Assembly: GCA_000385055.1 (NCBI GenBank)
Contig: ARRL01000002.1
Location: forward strand, 154,242 to 218,241
Reading direction: 5' to 3'
Length of the DNA stretch: 64,000 nucleotides
From: a gamma proteobacterium SCGC AAA168-P09
GTDB lineage: Bacteria > Pseudomonadota > Gammaproteobacteria > Magnimaribacterales > D2472
Part shown: one piece after another, positions 16,856 to 25,189 of the stretch
Layout of the letters: each line of letters opens with the position of its first letter
Numbering within the stretch: position 1 is the stretch's first letter
Position numbers and translations under genes: made by a program
The notes under the pieces: generated by a model
The model's input: the letters and a program-made list of their open reading frames with translations, nothing else
Databases searched by the model: none
What the model was told of the DNA's origin: nothing

Positions 16856-19127
16856 TATCTTGCAAAAATGCAGTATTTATTTCTGAACTATTTAATTCTT
16901 TTATATTAATCTTTTCTGTATCGATAAATTGGTTGCCAATAACTCTAGTGATTGGCTCGCCAACAGTATGAGCAATTTTTATACCCGGGCTTTGTAAGAG
17001 ATTATTTTTTTTAATATTAGTAACTTGAACTCCGTGTAAACGTATAGAGCTTTTTGATTTATTCCTAGAGCCATGACCAACATTCGTTAATGTTGAGTTG
17101 GTTAAATCAAAATGAGGTCCGAAAGTACTCTCATCTGTACCGCCTCTATAAAGATTTACAAGAGAACCTCCGATGTCTTTAAAACTTGAATCAGAAATAG
17201 ATACATATTCAGCGTTATAAATTCCATAATCCTCATACTCTTTGTTTAACAAGAGAACAGATCCTGAAATATTCCTAAATTCTGAATTTTTTATGCTAAT
17301 AGAATTAGCAAATGAACCTTTTGACGGATTTATAAAATCAAATGAATGATTAATATTTAAATCATATATAGAGCAGTTTTCAACTATAACTTGATAATTG
17401 TCTAATATTGATTTGTGGGTTCTAATTACGCTATTTCCAGCACTATCTGGAGACTCTGAACCAGAAATCTGAAGTCCAGATAGTTTTAGATTTCCTCCAT
17501 CTATTATTTCAAAAAGATTTCCTCTCTCAAAGAATATTTTTGTATCTTTTACCTTTGACTTAATTGTTATGGACGTATTAATTTGTAATATTTTGTTTAC
17601 CGTATATTCACCTGGAGCTAAAAGTAAGATATCACCAGATTTGCTAAGCTTTAGAGCATTAAATATATTGTTATCGCCTGGCTCAACCTCTATTATATTT
17701 CCGGAATCAAAAGTATCCTCAATTGATGATTTTGGATACCACTGAACACCAACTTTATCTTTAGTAATAGGCTTAAGTGACCTAGAGACGCCTTCTTTAA
17801 TTAGAGTATCTTTTGGATAAAGCAAATTATTGGGTAGACGAACATAATCAAAACCAGTTAAGTTAAAGCCTTTGTTGAACTGAAAGTTATTTATTTCATT
17901 TATTAAGTTATTTGTAAATTTAATGCCACTAATGTCATCAAACACTGTAAAAGGGTCTTTATTATTTTGTTGATATATAAGATTATTTTTAAACTCTGAG
18001 TTTTTGGGGACTGCTGTTCTTTCCAGATCACTGCCAGATGCAAAATGTATATGGTCTGAATTTATTATTGAATTATTTTGAATAATAGAATCTTCGACTT
18101 GATGATACCTATTGATACTTGAGTTAGGAACGCCATTCATTACTACCAAAGCCCCACCAAACCGATACCCCTTTAGACCTTCCATGTAATTATTCTTAAT
18201 TAATTGACGTTTATTTATTACTCTAATTCCGCCGGTATGATCTTGGTTGTTGCCAAGAAAAATATTTTCTTCTACAACAGTGTCGTTGCCGTGTCGCATG
18301 GTCAAAGTGCCGCGTGATTCGAAGAATATATTCCCAATAAACTTATTACTACCGGATTTATTTGAAACAATCTCAAGCTCTCCATCACAGCGATCAAAAA
18401 AATTATTTTTTACAAGAGTATGTGATTTAGATAATGAGAAATGACTTGTTCCTATTCTTAGTGTCTCACCCCCATTTGATCCTAGAATTTGGCGAGGTCC
18501 AAAATAGTTATTCTCAATTATATGATAATTCTCTTGGCTCTCTGGAGTGTCTAGTTTAACTGCTAGAGTTACTCCCTTATTCTTCTTGCCTTCCAAGTGA
18601 TTAGAATCAAATCGATTGTGTTTACCATAAATTGTTACCCAAGAATCATTCTCTGTTCTCTCCGGATTATTAAAGTTATCAATAACGACTTGTGTAACTC
18701 GTGAATGGCTTGCTAGCAGTAATTTATTTTTACGGAATTCTATGACGGAACTGGTTGGCGTAAACCCATTTTTAAAGACTAAACCTGAGACAACAAGATG
18801 TTTGCCAGCTATTCTTAAATTTGACTCTCCTGTAATCAGGACTTTACCATTTGTTTGAGATCTTAATGTAATTGGTTTGTCTTTGAGTCCATATCCCACA
18901 AAAAGAATTTCAAAGTTTGCCCAAACACCGTCTTTTAAAACTATAGTGTCCCCTGGTTTGATGTTTTTAACTTTATCCTCATATTCTAATTGTGTTGACA
19001 CTAAAAAGTCTTCAGCATTTAAATAGGCCAAAGAGAATAAAGCTACATAAATAACAATGAAGTTAGAGGTTATTGTCTTATTAAAGAAATTCAAAATACA
19101 TTTAACTCCGAAAGAATTTTTGGACAT
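16833..19127 (-). CDS. PL6 alginate lyase (chondroitinase-B fold)
   Basis: 764 residues: signal peptide (about 20-38), a right-handed beta-helix PL6 domain, and a second beta-helix domain, matching two-domain enzymes such as AlyGC (about 750 residues). The catalytic Lys and Arg of the family are seen as SNKSGSN (Lys257) and TMRHGN (Arg278), 21 residues apart as in AlyGC. Cuts polymannuronate, polyguluronate or mixed alginate by beta-elimination. First gene of the minus-strand operon; two GntR-type operator sites lie 23-80 bases upstream. No lipobox is seen, so a periplasmic location is likely. Confidence 0.93.
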   Translation of the reverse strand: MSKNSFGVKCILNFFNKTITSNFIVIYVALFSLAYLNAEDFLVSTQLEYEDKVKNIKPGDTIVLKDGVWANFEILFVGYGLKDKPITLRSQTNGKVLITGESNLRIAGKHLVVSGLVFKNGFTPTSSVIEFRKNKLLLASHSRVTQVVIDNFNNPERTENDSWVTIYGKHNRFDSNHLEGKKNKGVTLAVKLDTPESQENYHIIENNYFGPRQILGSNGGETLRIGTSHFSLSKSHTLVKNNFFDRCDGELEIVSNKSGSNKFIGNIFFESRGTLTMRHGNDTVVEENIFLGNNQDHTGGIRVINKRQLIKNNYMEGLKGYRFGGALVVMNGVPNSSINRYHQVEDSIIQNNSIINSDHIHFASGSDLERTAVPKNSEFKNNLIYQQNNKDPFTVFDDISGIKFTNNLINEINNFQFNKGFNLTGFDYVRLPNNLLYPKDTLIKEGVSRSLKPITKDKVGVQWYPKSSIEDTFDSGNIIEVEPGDNNIFNALKLSKSGDILLLAPGEYTVNKILQINTSITIKSKVKDTKIFFERGNLFEIIDGGNLKLSGLQISGSESPDSAGNSVIRTHKSILDNYQVIVENCSIYDLNINHSFDFINPSKGSFANSISIKNSEFRNISGSVLLLNKEYEDYGIYNAEYVSISDSSFKDIGGSLVNLYRGGTDESTFGPHFDLTNSTLTNVGHGSRNKSKSSIRLHGVQVTNIKKNNLLQSPGIKIAHTVGEPITRVIGNQFIDTEKINIKELNSSEINTAFLQDNEYQHSK

Positions 19128-19149
19128 CGAAGTCCGATAACATATTTTT

Positions 19150-19160
19150 TTGTCATACCA
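19150..19160. promoter_or_regulatory. Putative GntR operator, PL6 promoter-proximal
   Basis: TTGTCATACCA matches the TNGTNNNACNA half-site pattern of the FadR subfamily of GntR regulators. It lies 23 bases upstream of the PL6 start. Confidence 0.55.
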
Positions 19161-19194
19161 AATAATAATAAAAAACTTGTAAATATTATATATT

Positions 19195-19206
19195 TTGTAA
19201 TACCAA
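19195..19206. promoter_or_regulatory. Putative GntR operator, PL6 distal
   Basis: TTGTAATACCAA, the second copy of the element in the PL6-gntR intergenic region, 45 bases from the first (about four helical turns, so possibly the same DNA face). Confidence 0.55.
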
Positions 19207-19312
19207 TTAACAAACTATATCTTATTTATAATTCACTTTATCTGCAATATAGCATTTAGCATTATAAAAATATTTTATAGCTTTTAAATTTTTTTAATAA
19301 AATTATCGAAAT

Positions 19313-19323
19313 TTGTATTACAA
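19313..19323. promoter_or_regulatory. Putative GntR operator, autoregulatory
   Basis: TTGTATTACAA is a perfect inverted repeat (TTGT-N3-ACAA) ending 26 bases before the regulator start codon, where binding would block its own transcription. Confidence 0.55.
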
Positions 19324-19349
19324 TCAACCTTCACATATTATTAAAAAAT

Positions 19350-20087
19350 ATGAAAAATAAAGAAAGACTATATATAAAAATTTCAAAAAGCATCTCATTG
19401 CTTATTAGTAATGGTGAATTTCCTGTTGGGAGTCGGCTGCCGACAGAGAGAGAGCTTTCAGAAATATTTAAAGTTAGCAGACCAACTATTCGTGAAGCAA
19501 TAATTGCTCTTGAAGTAAAAGAAATAGTCTCTATTAAAGCTGGGTCAGGAGTTTATGTAGTTGGGAATAGTCTTAAGATTGACGATTTTTCTGGCCCTAT
19601 TAGCGCTTTTGAGCTATTAGAAGCTAGGGTTATTTTAGAAAGCGAATCTGCATCACTGGCAGCAAGAATGATAACTTCTGATGAGATTGATTTATTGAAA
19701 ATTTCTCTAGAAACGATGAAAACTGAAGATGCAAAATGCTCCAAGGCAGATAGAGAATTTCATACATTAATAGCACTTGGCACCCATAACAAAGTCCTAC
19801 TTAAACAAATTACCCACCTTTGGGATTTACAAGATAATCTTAACCATATTAATCAGAAACGTGAGTCAGTTTGTATTGATGAAGATAGGCACTCAAAGAT
19901 AGCAGATCATGAGGCTATATTTGAAGCTATTAAAAACAAAGACCCAAAAAGTGCTAAAAAAGCAATGCAATTGCACTTTACTGATCTTTTAAATGCGATG
20001 CATGAAATTACTGAAAAGAAAGTTGTTGATGAGGCAAGAAATAAAGCCTTGGATATGAGAAAACGATTTATTATTTCTAATTCTTAA
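19350..20087 (+). CDS. GntR/FadR-family regulator of the alginate locus
   Basis: 245 residues. N-terminal winged helix: LPTERELSEIFKVSRPTIRE (residues 30-49) is the GntR recognition region. The C-terminal part is an all-helical FCD domain (ASLAARMITSDEIDLL, then REFHTLIA and LQLHFTDLL-type helices) that binds a small acid, often a uronate or its metabolite, with a metal. It is divergent from the lyase operon, with three operator-like repeats between them and a fourth before the receptor gene. Probably a repressor released by an alginate breakdown product. A strong terminator follows. Confidence 0.88.
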   Translation: MKNKERLYIKISKSISLLISNGEFPVGSRLPTERELSEIFKVSRPTIREAIIALEVKEIVSIKAGSGVYVVGNSLKIDDFSGPISAFELLEARVILESESASLAARMITSDEIDLLKISLETMKTEDAKCSKADREFHTLIALGTHNKVLLKQITHLWDLQDNLNHINQKRESVCIDEDRHSKIADHEAIFEAIKNKDPKSAKKAMQLHFTDLLNAMHEITEKKVVDEARNKALDMRKRFIISNS

Positions 20088-20090
20088 TAA

Positions 20091-20123
20091 AAAAAAGCTT
20101 CATAGGGGATATGAAGCTTTTTT
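20091..20123 (+). terminator. Rho-independent terminator of the gntR gene
   Basis: 13-bp perfect stem (AAAAAAGCTTCAT / ATGAAGCTTTTTT) with loop AGGGGAT and a terminal T run, 4 bases after the regulator stop. Confidence 0.88.
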
Positions 20124-20166
20124 AGGTTTTCAATAATTTGACATCAAGCCAAACTAATAAAAAGAA

Positions 20167-20192
20167 AACAAAACCCCGATTAAATCGGGGTT
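20167..20192 (-). terminator. Terminator of the alginate TonB receptor gene
   Basis: On the minus strand AACCCCGAT-TTA-ATCGGGGTT followed by TTGTTTTC; a 9-bp GC-rich stem, 7 bases after the receptor stop. Confidence 0.82.
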
Positions 20193-20198
20193 ATTAAA

Positions 20199-23144
20199 TT
20201 AGAACCTATAGCTAGCTCCAATTGTAATTCTTCTGTCAGGGATACCAGCAAAACACAAAGGTCCAGTTTGACTAACACAGTGTTGGCTTATGCCCTCTTC
20301 TGTTAAGTTAACTGCTTCCAAGCCTATGTTCAGCTTGTCATTAACATCATAGTTAACACTTGCATTTAGCTGCGCTCTATCTAGGGTCCAAACCGGAAAA
20401 CTAAATGTACTACTTCCGCTTGAATTAGCACCACCAGCAAAGTCATTAGTTCTAAAAGCTTCACGCCATGTATAACGCATTCTTGCTGATAGTTTGTTCT
20501 TTTCATAGAAAACAGTAAGGTTGTAAGCATCCTCAGAGAAATCTAAAAGACCTCTATCAATACATACATCACCTAATACAGTTAAACCTCTACCAGAGGT
20601 ACAATCTACTGTAGATCCACCACTGAAATCTTGAGTTGTATAGTTAGCAAGTACACCAAAACCAGATGCCCATCCCAATGTTTCTTCAAAACTTGAGAGG
20701 TCGTATTGAAAAGCAAACTCTAACCCTGACTGAGTAGTAGTTTCTGCGTCATTTCCAGGTCTAGTAAAGTCAACACACATTCCTGTTGTATTAGGATCAC
20801 CTAGAACATTTGGTTGAACAATTGGGTTATATATTCCTCCACCAGGACACGTTGGATCAGTCTCTCTAGCAAATCCATCAGTAGTAGAAGGATCTACAAC
20901 CAATAGAGCGCCTTCAAAGTCCTGACCAAATATATTAGTCCTGTCTTTAGTAAAATAGCCAACACTAGCTACAGCTGCTGGTGCAAAATACCATTCAAAA
21001 CCAATTTCTATAGAATCTACTTCCTCAGGCTCTAGTCCAGGATTTCCTAGACTAACAGATGCATTCTCACTAGTATTGAAAGTAAAACCAGTATTTAGGT
21101 TATTAAAACCGGGTCTTCTAATATCTGATGTATAGCCAAAACGAACAAGCATCTCATCATTTAACTCAGCAACAATATTAATTCTAGGTAAGATATAGTC
21201 ATATGAACCCTTAGTTGATACTAAACTTCTATCACCGCTTGAATTTGCAGGACCATAAGCAACAGAGTCAACCTCAGTATCAACATATCTAAAACCAAAA
21301 TTACCTCTGTATATGCCATGTTCAAAGTTTGCTTGAGCATAAAGAGCAGTCGACTCTTCACTTACATCATAGTATGAATTGGTATCAGATTTAATAGTTG
21401 CAATAGATGGGCTAGATGGATCATGAGCTATAACAGCATCTTGTAATATTTTTAAAACACCAAATGGATCAGAAAATGATAAGTCAGGATTTATTAGCAA
21501 GAAGTTTCTAATACATAGACTTCTTCCATCGCCTGAACAAAAGTTTGAAGGACCTGGAACTAATAGTTGAGAAAATAAAGAGCCATTAGGGCTATCAACC
21601 ATTTTACTAAATCCACCTATTTTTCCACTAACTTTATCAAATACACTGGACTGTTCACTTGAACGAATACCAAAGTCAACAGTTGTAATTGAATTCCAGT
21701 CTAGGTCATATGTGAAATCAAGTCTCATGCTTGATTGCTCATTAGTATTTGTATTTCTTCCAATGTCAACTTGATCCAATACAACATTATTAGGATCTAA
21801 TAAATCCGAAGGTGAAGGTGCATAAGCAGAATTATAATTAACTCCGAATGCTAAAGCGCCATCAGAAAAGTCATATATAAACGGAACACAATTATCATTA
21901 CTGCTTCCGTCAAGGGGACAATTTGGGTTAATAAAATTAACAGTTGTATTTAAAGTAGGATTCAGAGTATCTGAACTAGATTGTGAAATTTCAAATGTAG
22001 TAAATAATCTATCTCCCTCCAGTTCGCCTCTAAATGAAAATACATCAGTATCAGTGACACGTGAGTTAGTTTCACTTGAAAAACGAAGATTTGGATCATC
22101 GTCGTCATTCGCTAAATCTGGAACCAGCTCTCCCTTATAAGCTGCTGGATATCTGCCTGGACCGACACCAAAATCTACATACTCGAAGGCGCTAGGGATA
22201 CTTATATTCTTTAATGAGCTAACACCAGAGCCTTGAAGTCTATATTGGTCTCTGCTTCTTTCCTGCTCAGTCATTACCGCATCAAAAGAAAGTGTTAAGT
22301 TCTCATTAAACGAAGGAGCCCATTCAAATGTTGTAGATATGTTATTAGTTTCATAATCATCATTCTCCTGCTCTTGTAATAAGAATTGAATACCTAGGTA
22401 TTCTGAAGGATCCGATCCTGAAGGAGATGCTATGTTATCTCTGTCAGCACGAGGGCGAAATGAAACTGCTTCTTGTTCAGTAATACTGCCTGTAAATACA
22501 AAACCAAAATCGCCAGCATCACTGGACCATGTATCTCCAAATGCACCTGAAATTCTAGGAAGAGCATCTTCAACACTCAAGCTACTTTCTTCTAATTGGT
22601 ATCTTAATGATCCCAACCTTTCAGATAAATCTAATGGACGTATTGTCTTAAGATTCACAATACCACCAATAGCACCTTCAGTTGTTTTAGCTTCTGGTGA
22701 TTTAATTACTTCAAGGGAAGAAATAATAGCAGCATTTACATCTTCAAAACTTATGCCACCTCTTCCGGAACCAGAACCAACTGTTGAAACTCCATTAATC
22801 TCTACTCTATTAGAGTTAGTTCCTCTAATTTGAACGCCGGTACCAACACCAGCAGTTCTTGTAATCTGAACACCGGTAATATTTTCAAGAACCTCAGCAA
22901 GATTTTGATCAGGTAGCTTACCAATGTCTTCGGCTACAATTACTTCAATTAAGTTATCAGAGCTTCTTTTTTGTGCAACTGCACTTGCAAGAGCCGATCT
23001 AATTCCTGTTACAACAACTTCTTCTACTGCGTCGTCCTTTGAGTCTTCAACAGCTTGTGCTAAGACAGTTAAAGGCACTGTTAATAACAGACTAAATGCG
23101 ATGGTTAATAACTGTTTAAAATTAAACTTATATATGTTCATCAT
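20199..23144 (-). CDS. TonB-dependent receptor, likely alginate-oligosaccharide uptake
   Basis: 981 residues: signal peptide (cleavage near AQA, residue 31), a TonB-box-like EEVVVTGIRSA, plug domain (IGKLPDQNLAEVLENITGVQI, then GIGGIVNLKT-type end of plug) and a 22-strand barrel ending in ASYRF, the outer-membrane terminal-Phe signal. It resembles the Xanthomonas/Caulobacter-type carbohydrate receptors. A perfect operator-like palindrome at 23237-23251 ties it to the adjacent GntR regulator and lyase operon, which is the reason for proposing alginate oligomers as substrate. The mRNA leader has a G6 run just before the ATG. Confidence 0.9.
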   Translation of the reverse strand: MMNIYKFNFKQLLTIAFSLLLTVPLTVLAQAVEDSKDDAVEEVVVTGIRSALASAVAQKRSSDNLIEVIVAEDIGKLPDQNLAEVLENITGVQITRTAGVGTGVQIRGTNSNRVEINGVSTVGSGSGRGGISFEDVNAAIISSLEVIKSPEAKTTEGAIGGIVNLKTIRPLDLSERLGSLRYQLEESSLSVEDALPRISGAFGDTWSSDAGDFGFVFTGSITEQEAVSFRPRADRDNIASPSGSDPSEYLGIQFLLQEQENDDYETNNISTTFEWAPSFNENLTLSFDAVMTEQERSRDQYRLQGSGVSSLKNISIPSAFEYVDFGVGPGRYPAAYKGELVPDLANDDDDPNLRFSSETNSRVTDTDVFSFRGELEGDRLFTTFEISQSSSDTLNPTLNTTVNFINPNCPLDGSSNDNCVPFIYDFSDGALAFGVNYNSAYAPSPSDLLDPNNVVLDQVDIGRNTNTNEQSSMRLDFTYDLDWNSITTVDFGIRSSEQSSVFDKVSGKIGGFSKMVDSPNGSLFSQLLVPGPSNFCSGDGRSLCIRNFLLINPDLSFSDPFGVLKILQDAVIAHDPSSPSIATIKSDTNSYYDVSEESTALYAQANFEHGIYRGNFGFRYVDTEVDSVAYGPANSSGDRSLVSTKGSYDYILPRINIVAELNDEMLVRFGYTSDIRRPGFNNLNTGFTFNTSENASVSLGNPGLEPEEVDSIEIGFEWYFAPAAVASVGYFTKDRTNIFGQDFEGALLVVDPSTTDGFARETDPTCPGGGIYNPIVQPNVLGDPNTTGMCVDFTRPGNDAETTTQSGLEFAFQYDLSSFEETLGWASGFGVLANYTTQDFSGGSTVDCTSGRGLTVLGDVCIDRGLLDFSEDAYNLTVFYEKNKLSARMRYTWREAFRTNDFAGGANSSGSSTFSFPVWTLDRAQLNASVNYDVNDKLNIGLEAVNLTEEGISQHCVSQTGPLCFAGIPDRRITIGASYRF

Positions 23145-23236
23145 GTTTTGGTTCCCCCCAAAAAAAATTTAAATCAATCTTTATAATACAAACTTATGTG
23201 ACAAAAGCAATCATTTTGGCTTAACAATATATATTA

Positions 23237-23251
23237 ATTGGTCATACCAAT
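23237..23251. promoter_or_regulatory. Putative GntR operator upstream of the TonB receptor
   Basis: ATTGGT-CAT-ACCAAT, a perfect 6+6 inverted repeat 93 bases upstream of the receptor start. It is the best version of the element seen three more times at 19150-19323. Confidence 0.65.
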
Positions 23252-23350
23252 ATAATTAAAAATAAGTTATTTAAAAAAAAGTTATCAATATCTAAGTTAA
23301 ATCAAATTTAATATACTTATAGACAAAGAAATCAACTCTCATAATTAAAA

Positions 23351-23449
23351 ATGGATATTGGTATAGATTTTGGAATCACCAACACTGATTTAGTCATTGT
23401 GGATAATGGTACTTCAACATTTCATACATTTGCATCTAAAGAGAAATAA
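23351..23449 (+). pseudogene. N-terminal remnant of an ASKHA-fold kinase/hydantoinase-like gene
   Basis: A 32-codon frame starting IGIDFGITNTDLVIVDNG, which is the phosphate-1 loop of the acetate kinase/Hsp70/hydantoinase superfamily. A stop follows at codon 33 and nothing of the remaining domains is present, so it is a fragment. It points at the tRNA-Ser fragment 24 bases on, so it was probably cut off by the event that made the island boundary. The exact parent family cannot be told from 32 residues. Confidence 0.5.
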
Positions 23450-23471
23450 AAAGTAGTAAATGGATAGATTT

Positions 23472-23516
23472 GACGTTTCAAGACCGTTACAATAAACCAG
23501 ACTCTGCCATCCCTCC
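23472..23516 (-). pseudogene. tRNA-Ser 5' half, displaced attachment-site copy
   Basis: Bases 23476-23516 are identical to the first 41 bases of tRNA-Ser at 8589-8549, from the acceptor stem through anticodon TGA. Identity then breaks in the anticodon loop, with only a CGTC remnant of the 3' stem; the variable arm, T arm and 3' acceptor strand are missing, so it cannot be a tRNA. Same orientation as the intact gene. Interpreted as the resident 5' half left at the far end of an insertion. Confidence 0.88.
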
Positions 23517-23531
23517 GATTAGTGAACCGCT

Positions 23532-23559
23532 ATTTTAAAGGGTTTGTGGGAAATTACAA
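23532..23559 (-). promoter_or_regulatory. Retained promoter of the tRNA-Ser fragment
   Basis: Minus strand TTGTAA, 16-base spacer, TAAAAT, same spacing and same distance to the tRNA 5' end as at 8605-8632, with similar but not identical flanks. The half-tRNA may therefore still be transcribed. Confidence 0.55.
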
Positions 23560-23610
23560 TTACTTTAATAACCCCCCAAAATCCTCTATCTGTAAAAAAT
23601 CCGTACCGGG

Positions 23611-24342
23611 TTATTTACTCTGACTAAAAATTTTTCTTGCCAACATAAAATCTTCTTTGGTATCAATTTCAGTCCATCTCAGTCCTGAGATATCTAATGC
23701 ATAAAAAGGGACATCTTTTTCAATAAGTCTTTCATAAGCTGCTTCATAATATTCCTGATGATATTGCTCATCTTTCATCATTAGTTCTAAATCATTAAAT
23801 AAAGTATGAGCTGTTTCACCGCTGATCTTTTCAATGCCTATTGATTCACCAATCGCATCTAAAGGATTGACTGTTTTGCTAGCTTTAACCACTCTATTAT
23901 CATCCTTAATAATGACTTTTATTTCTTCTGCGTCAAGATTAATATTTTTGTCAATACATAAACAATTGTCATATTCAGAAGCAATAAGGGTTTTTAATAT
24001 ATTTATATCAAAAACTACATCAGCATCAAATTTAATAAAGGTTGAATTCTTAACAAAGTCTTTGGTTAACATTAAAGAATAACCTGTATTAGTTACTTCA
24101 TATTTTTCATTCGTTATAAATTGGACAATCAAATCAGGAAATTGTATTTTTACATAATCTTTAATCTGATCTTGTAAGTAACCCAAGACAAAGATAACTT
24201 CATTAATTCCACATGTTTTAATATGTGACAACATCATTTCAAGAATAGTTTTACCATTTATTTTCAATAGACTTTTAGGACAGTTATCAGTCAATGGTCT
24301 GATTCTTGAACCTACACCAGCGGCTAAAATAATTGCTTTAAT
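23611..24342 (-). CDS. Sugar/phosphonate nucleotidyltransferase (LicC/PntC-like), ATT start
   Basis: 243 residues if started at the ATT codon at 24342. The first residues are then KAIILAAGVGSRIRPLTDNCPKSLL, the whole nucleotide-binding loop of the NTP-transferase fold; starting at the first conventional codon (TTG at 24294) would delete that loop. GAGGA stands 7 bases before the ATT. TNTGYSLML and FDADVVFD match choline- or aminoethylphosphonate cytidylyltransferases, and WTEIDTKEDFMLA is the usual end. Likely makes a CMP-activated head group for the neighbouring CDP-alcohol transferase. Confidence 0.8.
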   Translation of the reverse strand: MKAIILAAGVGSRIRPLTDNCPKSLLKINGKTILEMMLSHIKTCGINEVIFVLGYLQDQIKDYVKIQFPDLIVQFITNEKYEVTNTGYSLMLTKDFVKNSTFIKFDADVVFDINILKTLIASEYDNCLCIDKNINLDAEEIKVIIKDDNRVVKASKTVNPLDAIGESIGIEKISGETAHTLFNDLELMMKDEQYHQEYYEAAYERLIEKDVPFYALDISGLRWTEIDTKEDFMLARKIFSQSK

Positions 24343-24412
24343 TTTTAGATCCTCATGAAAATAAATACACTTGTTACTAATTATTTTGGTGATCGCATCT
24401 ACAACAAAAACT

Positions 24413-25189
24413 TCATTTGTTTATAATACTTATCACATCATTTTTTATTTGAGCACTTCTTTGCCAACTTCGCATAAGTCCAATATAAAGCTGAGTTAAT
24501 GCAAATACCCAAAGCATTGGCATGATCTCATCAAGAACTAGTGCGAGTGATAACATGAAAATAAACACCCCTTCATTAAATGCAAGTATTTTTCTTTGTT
24601 CAGCTAGGAACCATTTAAGGTTTGCTGAAAAACCAAATTTAAGGCCTGCAGAATCTTCTTTTTTTGTCGTTGATTCTATTTTTGTAAGCGCTTCTAAGTA
24701 TTGACTGTCCTGTGACATTTTGATGTAAATCATTACATACTTTATATAGCCACGAAGCGAGTAGAAGGCAACACCAATAAATGCCAAAAATATGGGTAAA
24801 ACATTATCGGACTGTTTGTAAGCTGCATAAGCCACTGCACCAAACCAAATTATTACCTGTATTTGGTCGGTAATCCTATCGTAATAGGCGCCTAATTGTG
24901 AAGTTATTTTTCGATATCGTGCCATCTGACCATCCATGCAATCAAAAACATGACTCAAATGGATAAGCACTGCGGCACAGACGAAATTTGAATTACTACC
25001 AACAACAATAAGAAGAGATGCTAAAATTGCAGTAATAAAAGAAATAAGTGTGATTAAGTTCGGCGTTAACCATTTAATATCGACTACGAAATAATTTAAA
25101 ACAATAGCTAGAGGTGATGTTACAAAAGAAGACCACCATTCATCGTCTTTTGTTTTCGTTGCCCATAAGCGTGTCAGTTTTGCATTCAC
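24413..25189 (-). CDS. CDP-alcohol phosphatidyltransferase
   Basis: 258 residues, about six membrane helices. It carries the complete family motif with Asp83, Asp86, Gly87, Ala90-Arg91, Gly100, Asp104 and Asp108. The enzyme transfers a phospho- or phosphono-alcohol between CMP and a lipid or polyol acceptor in the inner membrane. It is preceded by an AEP-type aminotransferase (4-base overlap) and followed by a cytidylyltransferase-like gene, so a phosphono- or phospho-head-group pathway is likely. Head group and acceptor are not determined. Confidence 0.85.
   Translation of the reverse strand: MNAKLTRLWATKTKDDEWWSSFVTSPLAIVLNYFVVDIKWLTPNLITLISFITAILASLLIVVGSNSNFVCAAVLIHLSHVFDCMDGQMARYRKITSQLGAYYDRITDQIQVIIWFGAVAYAAYKQSDNVLPIFLAFIGVAFYSLRGYIKYVMIYIKMSQDSQYLEALTKIESTTKKEDSAGLKFGFSANLKWFLAEQRKILAFNEGVFIFMLSLALVLDEIMPMLWVFALTQLYIGLMRSWQRSAQIKNDVISIINK

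Noticed and set aside
23472-23516. Second functional tRNA-Ser gene
   Set aside because: Only the 5' half is present; variable arm, T arm and 3' acceptor strand are missing.
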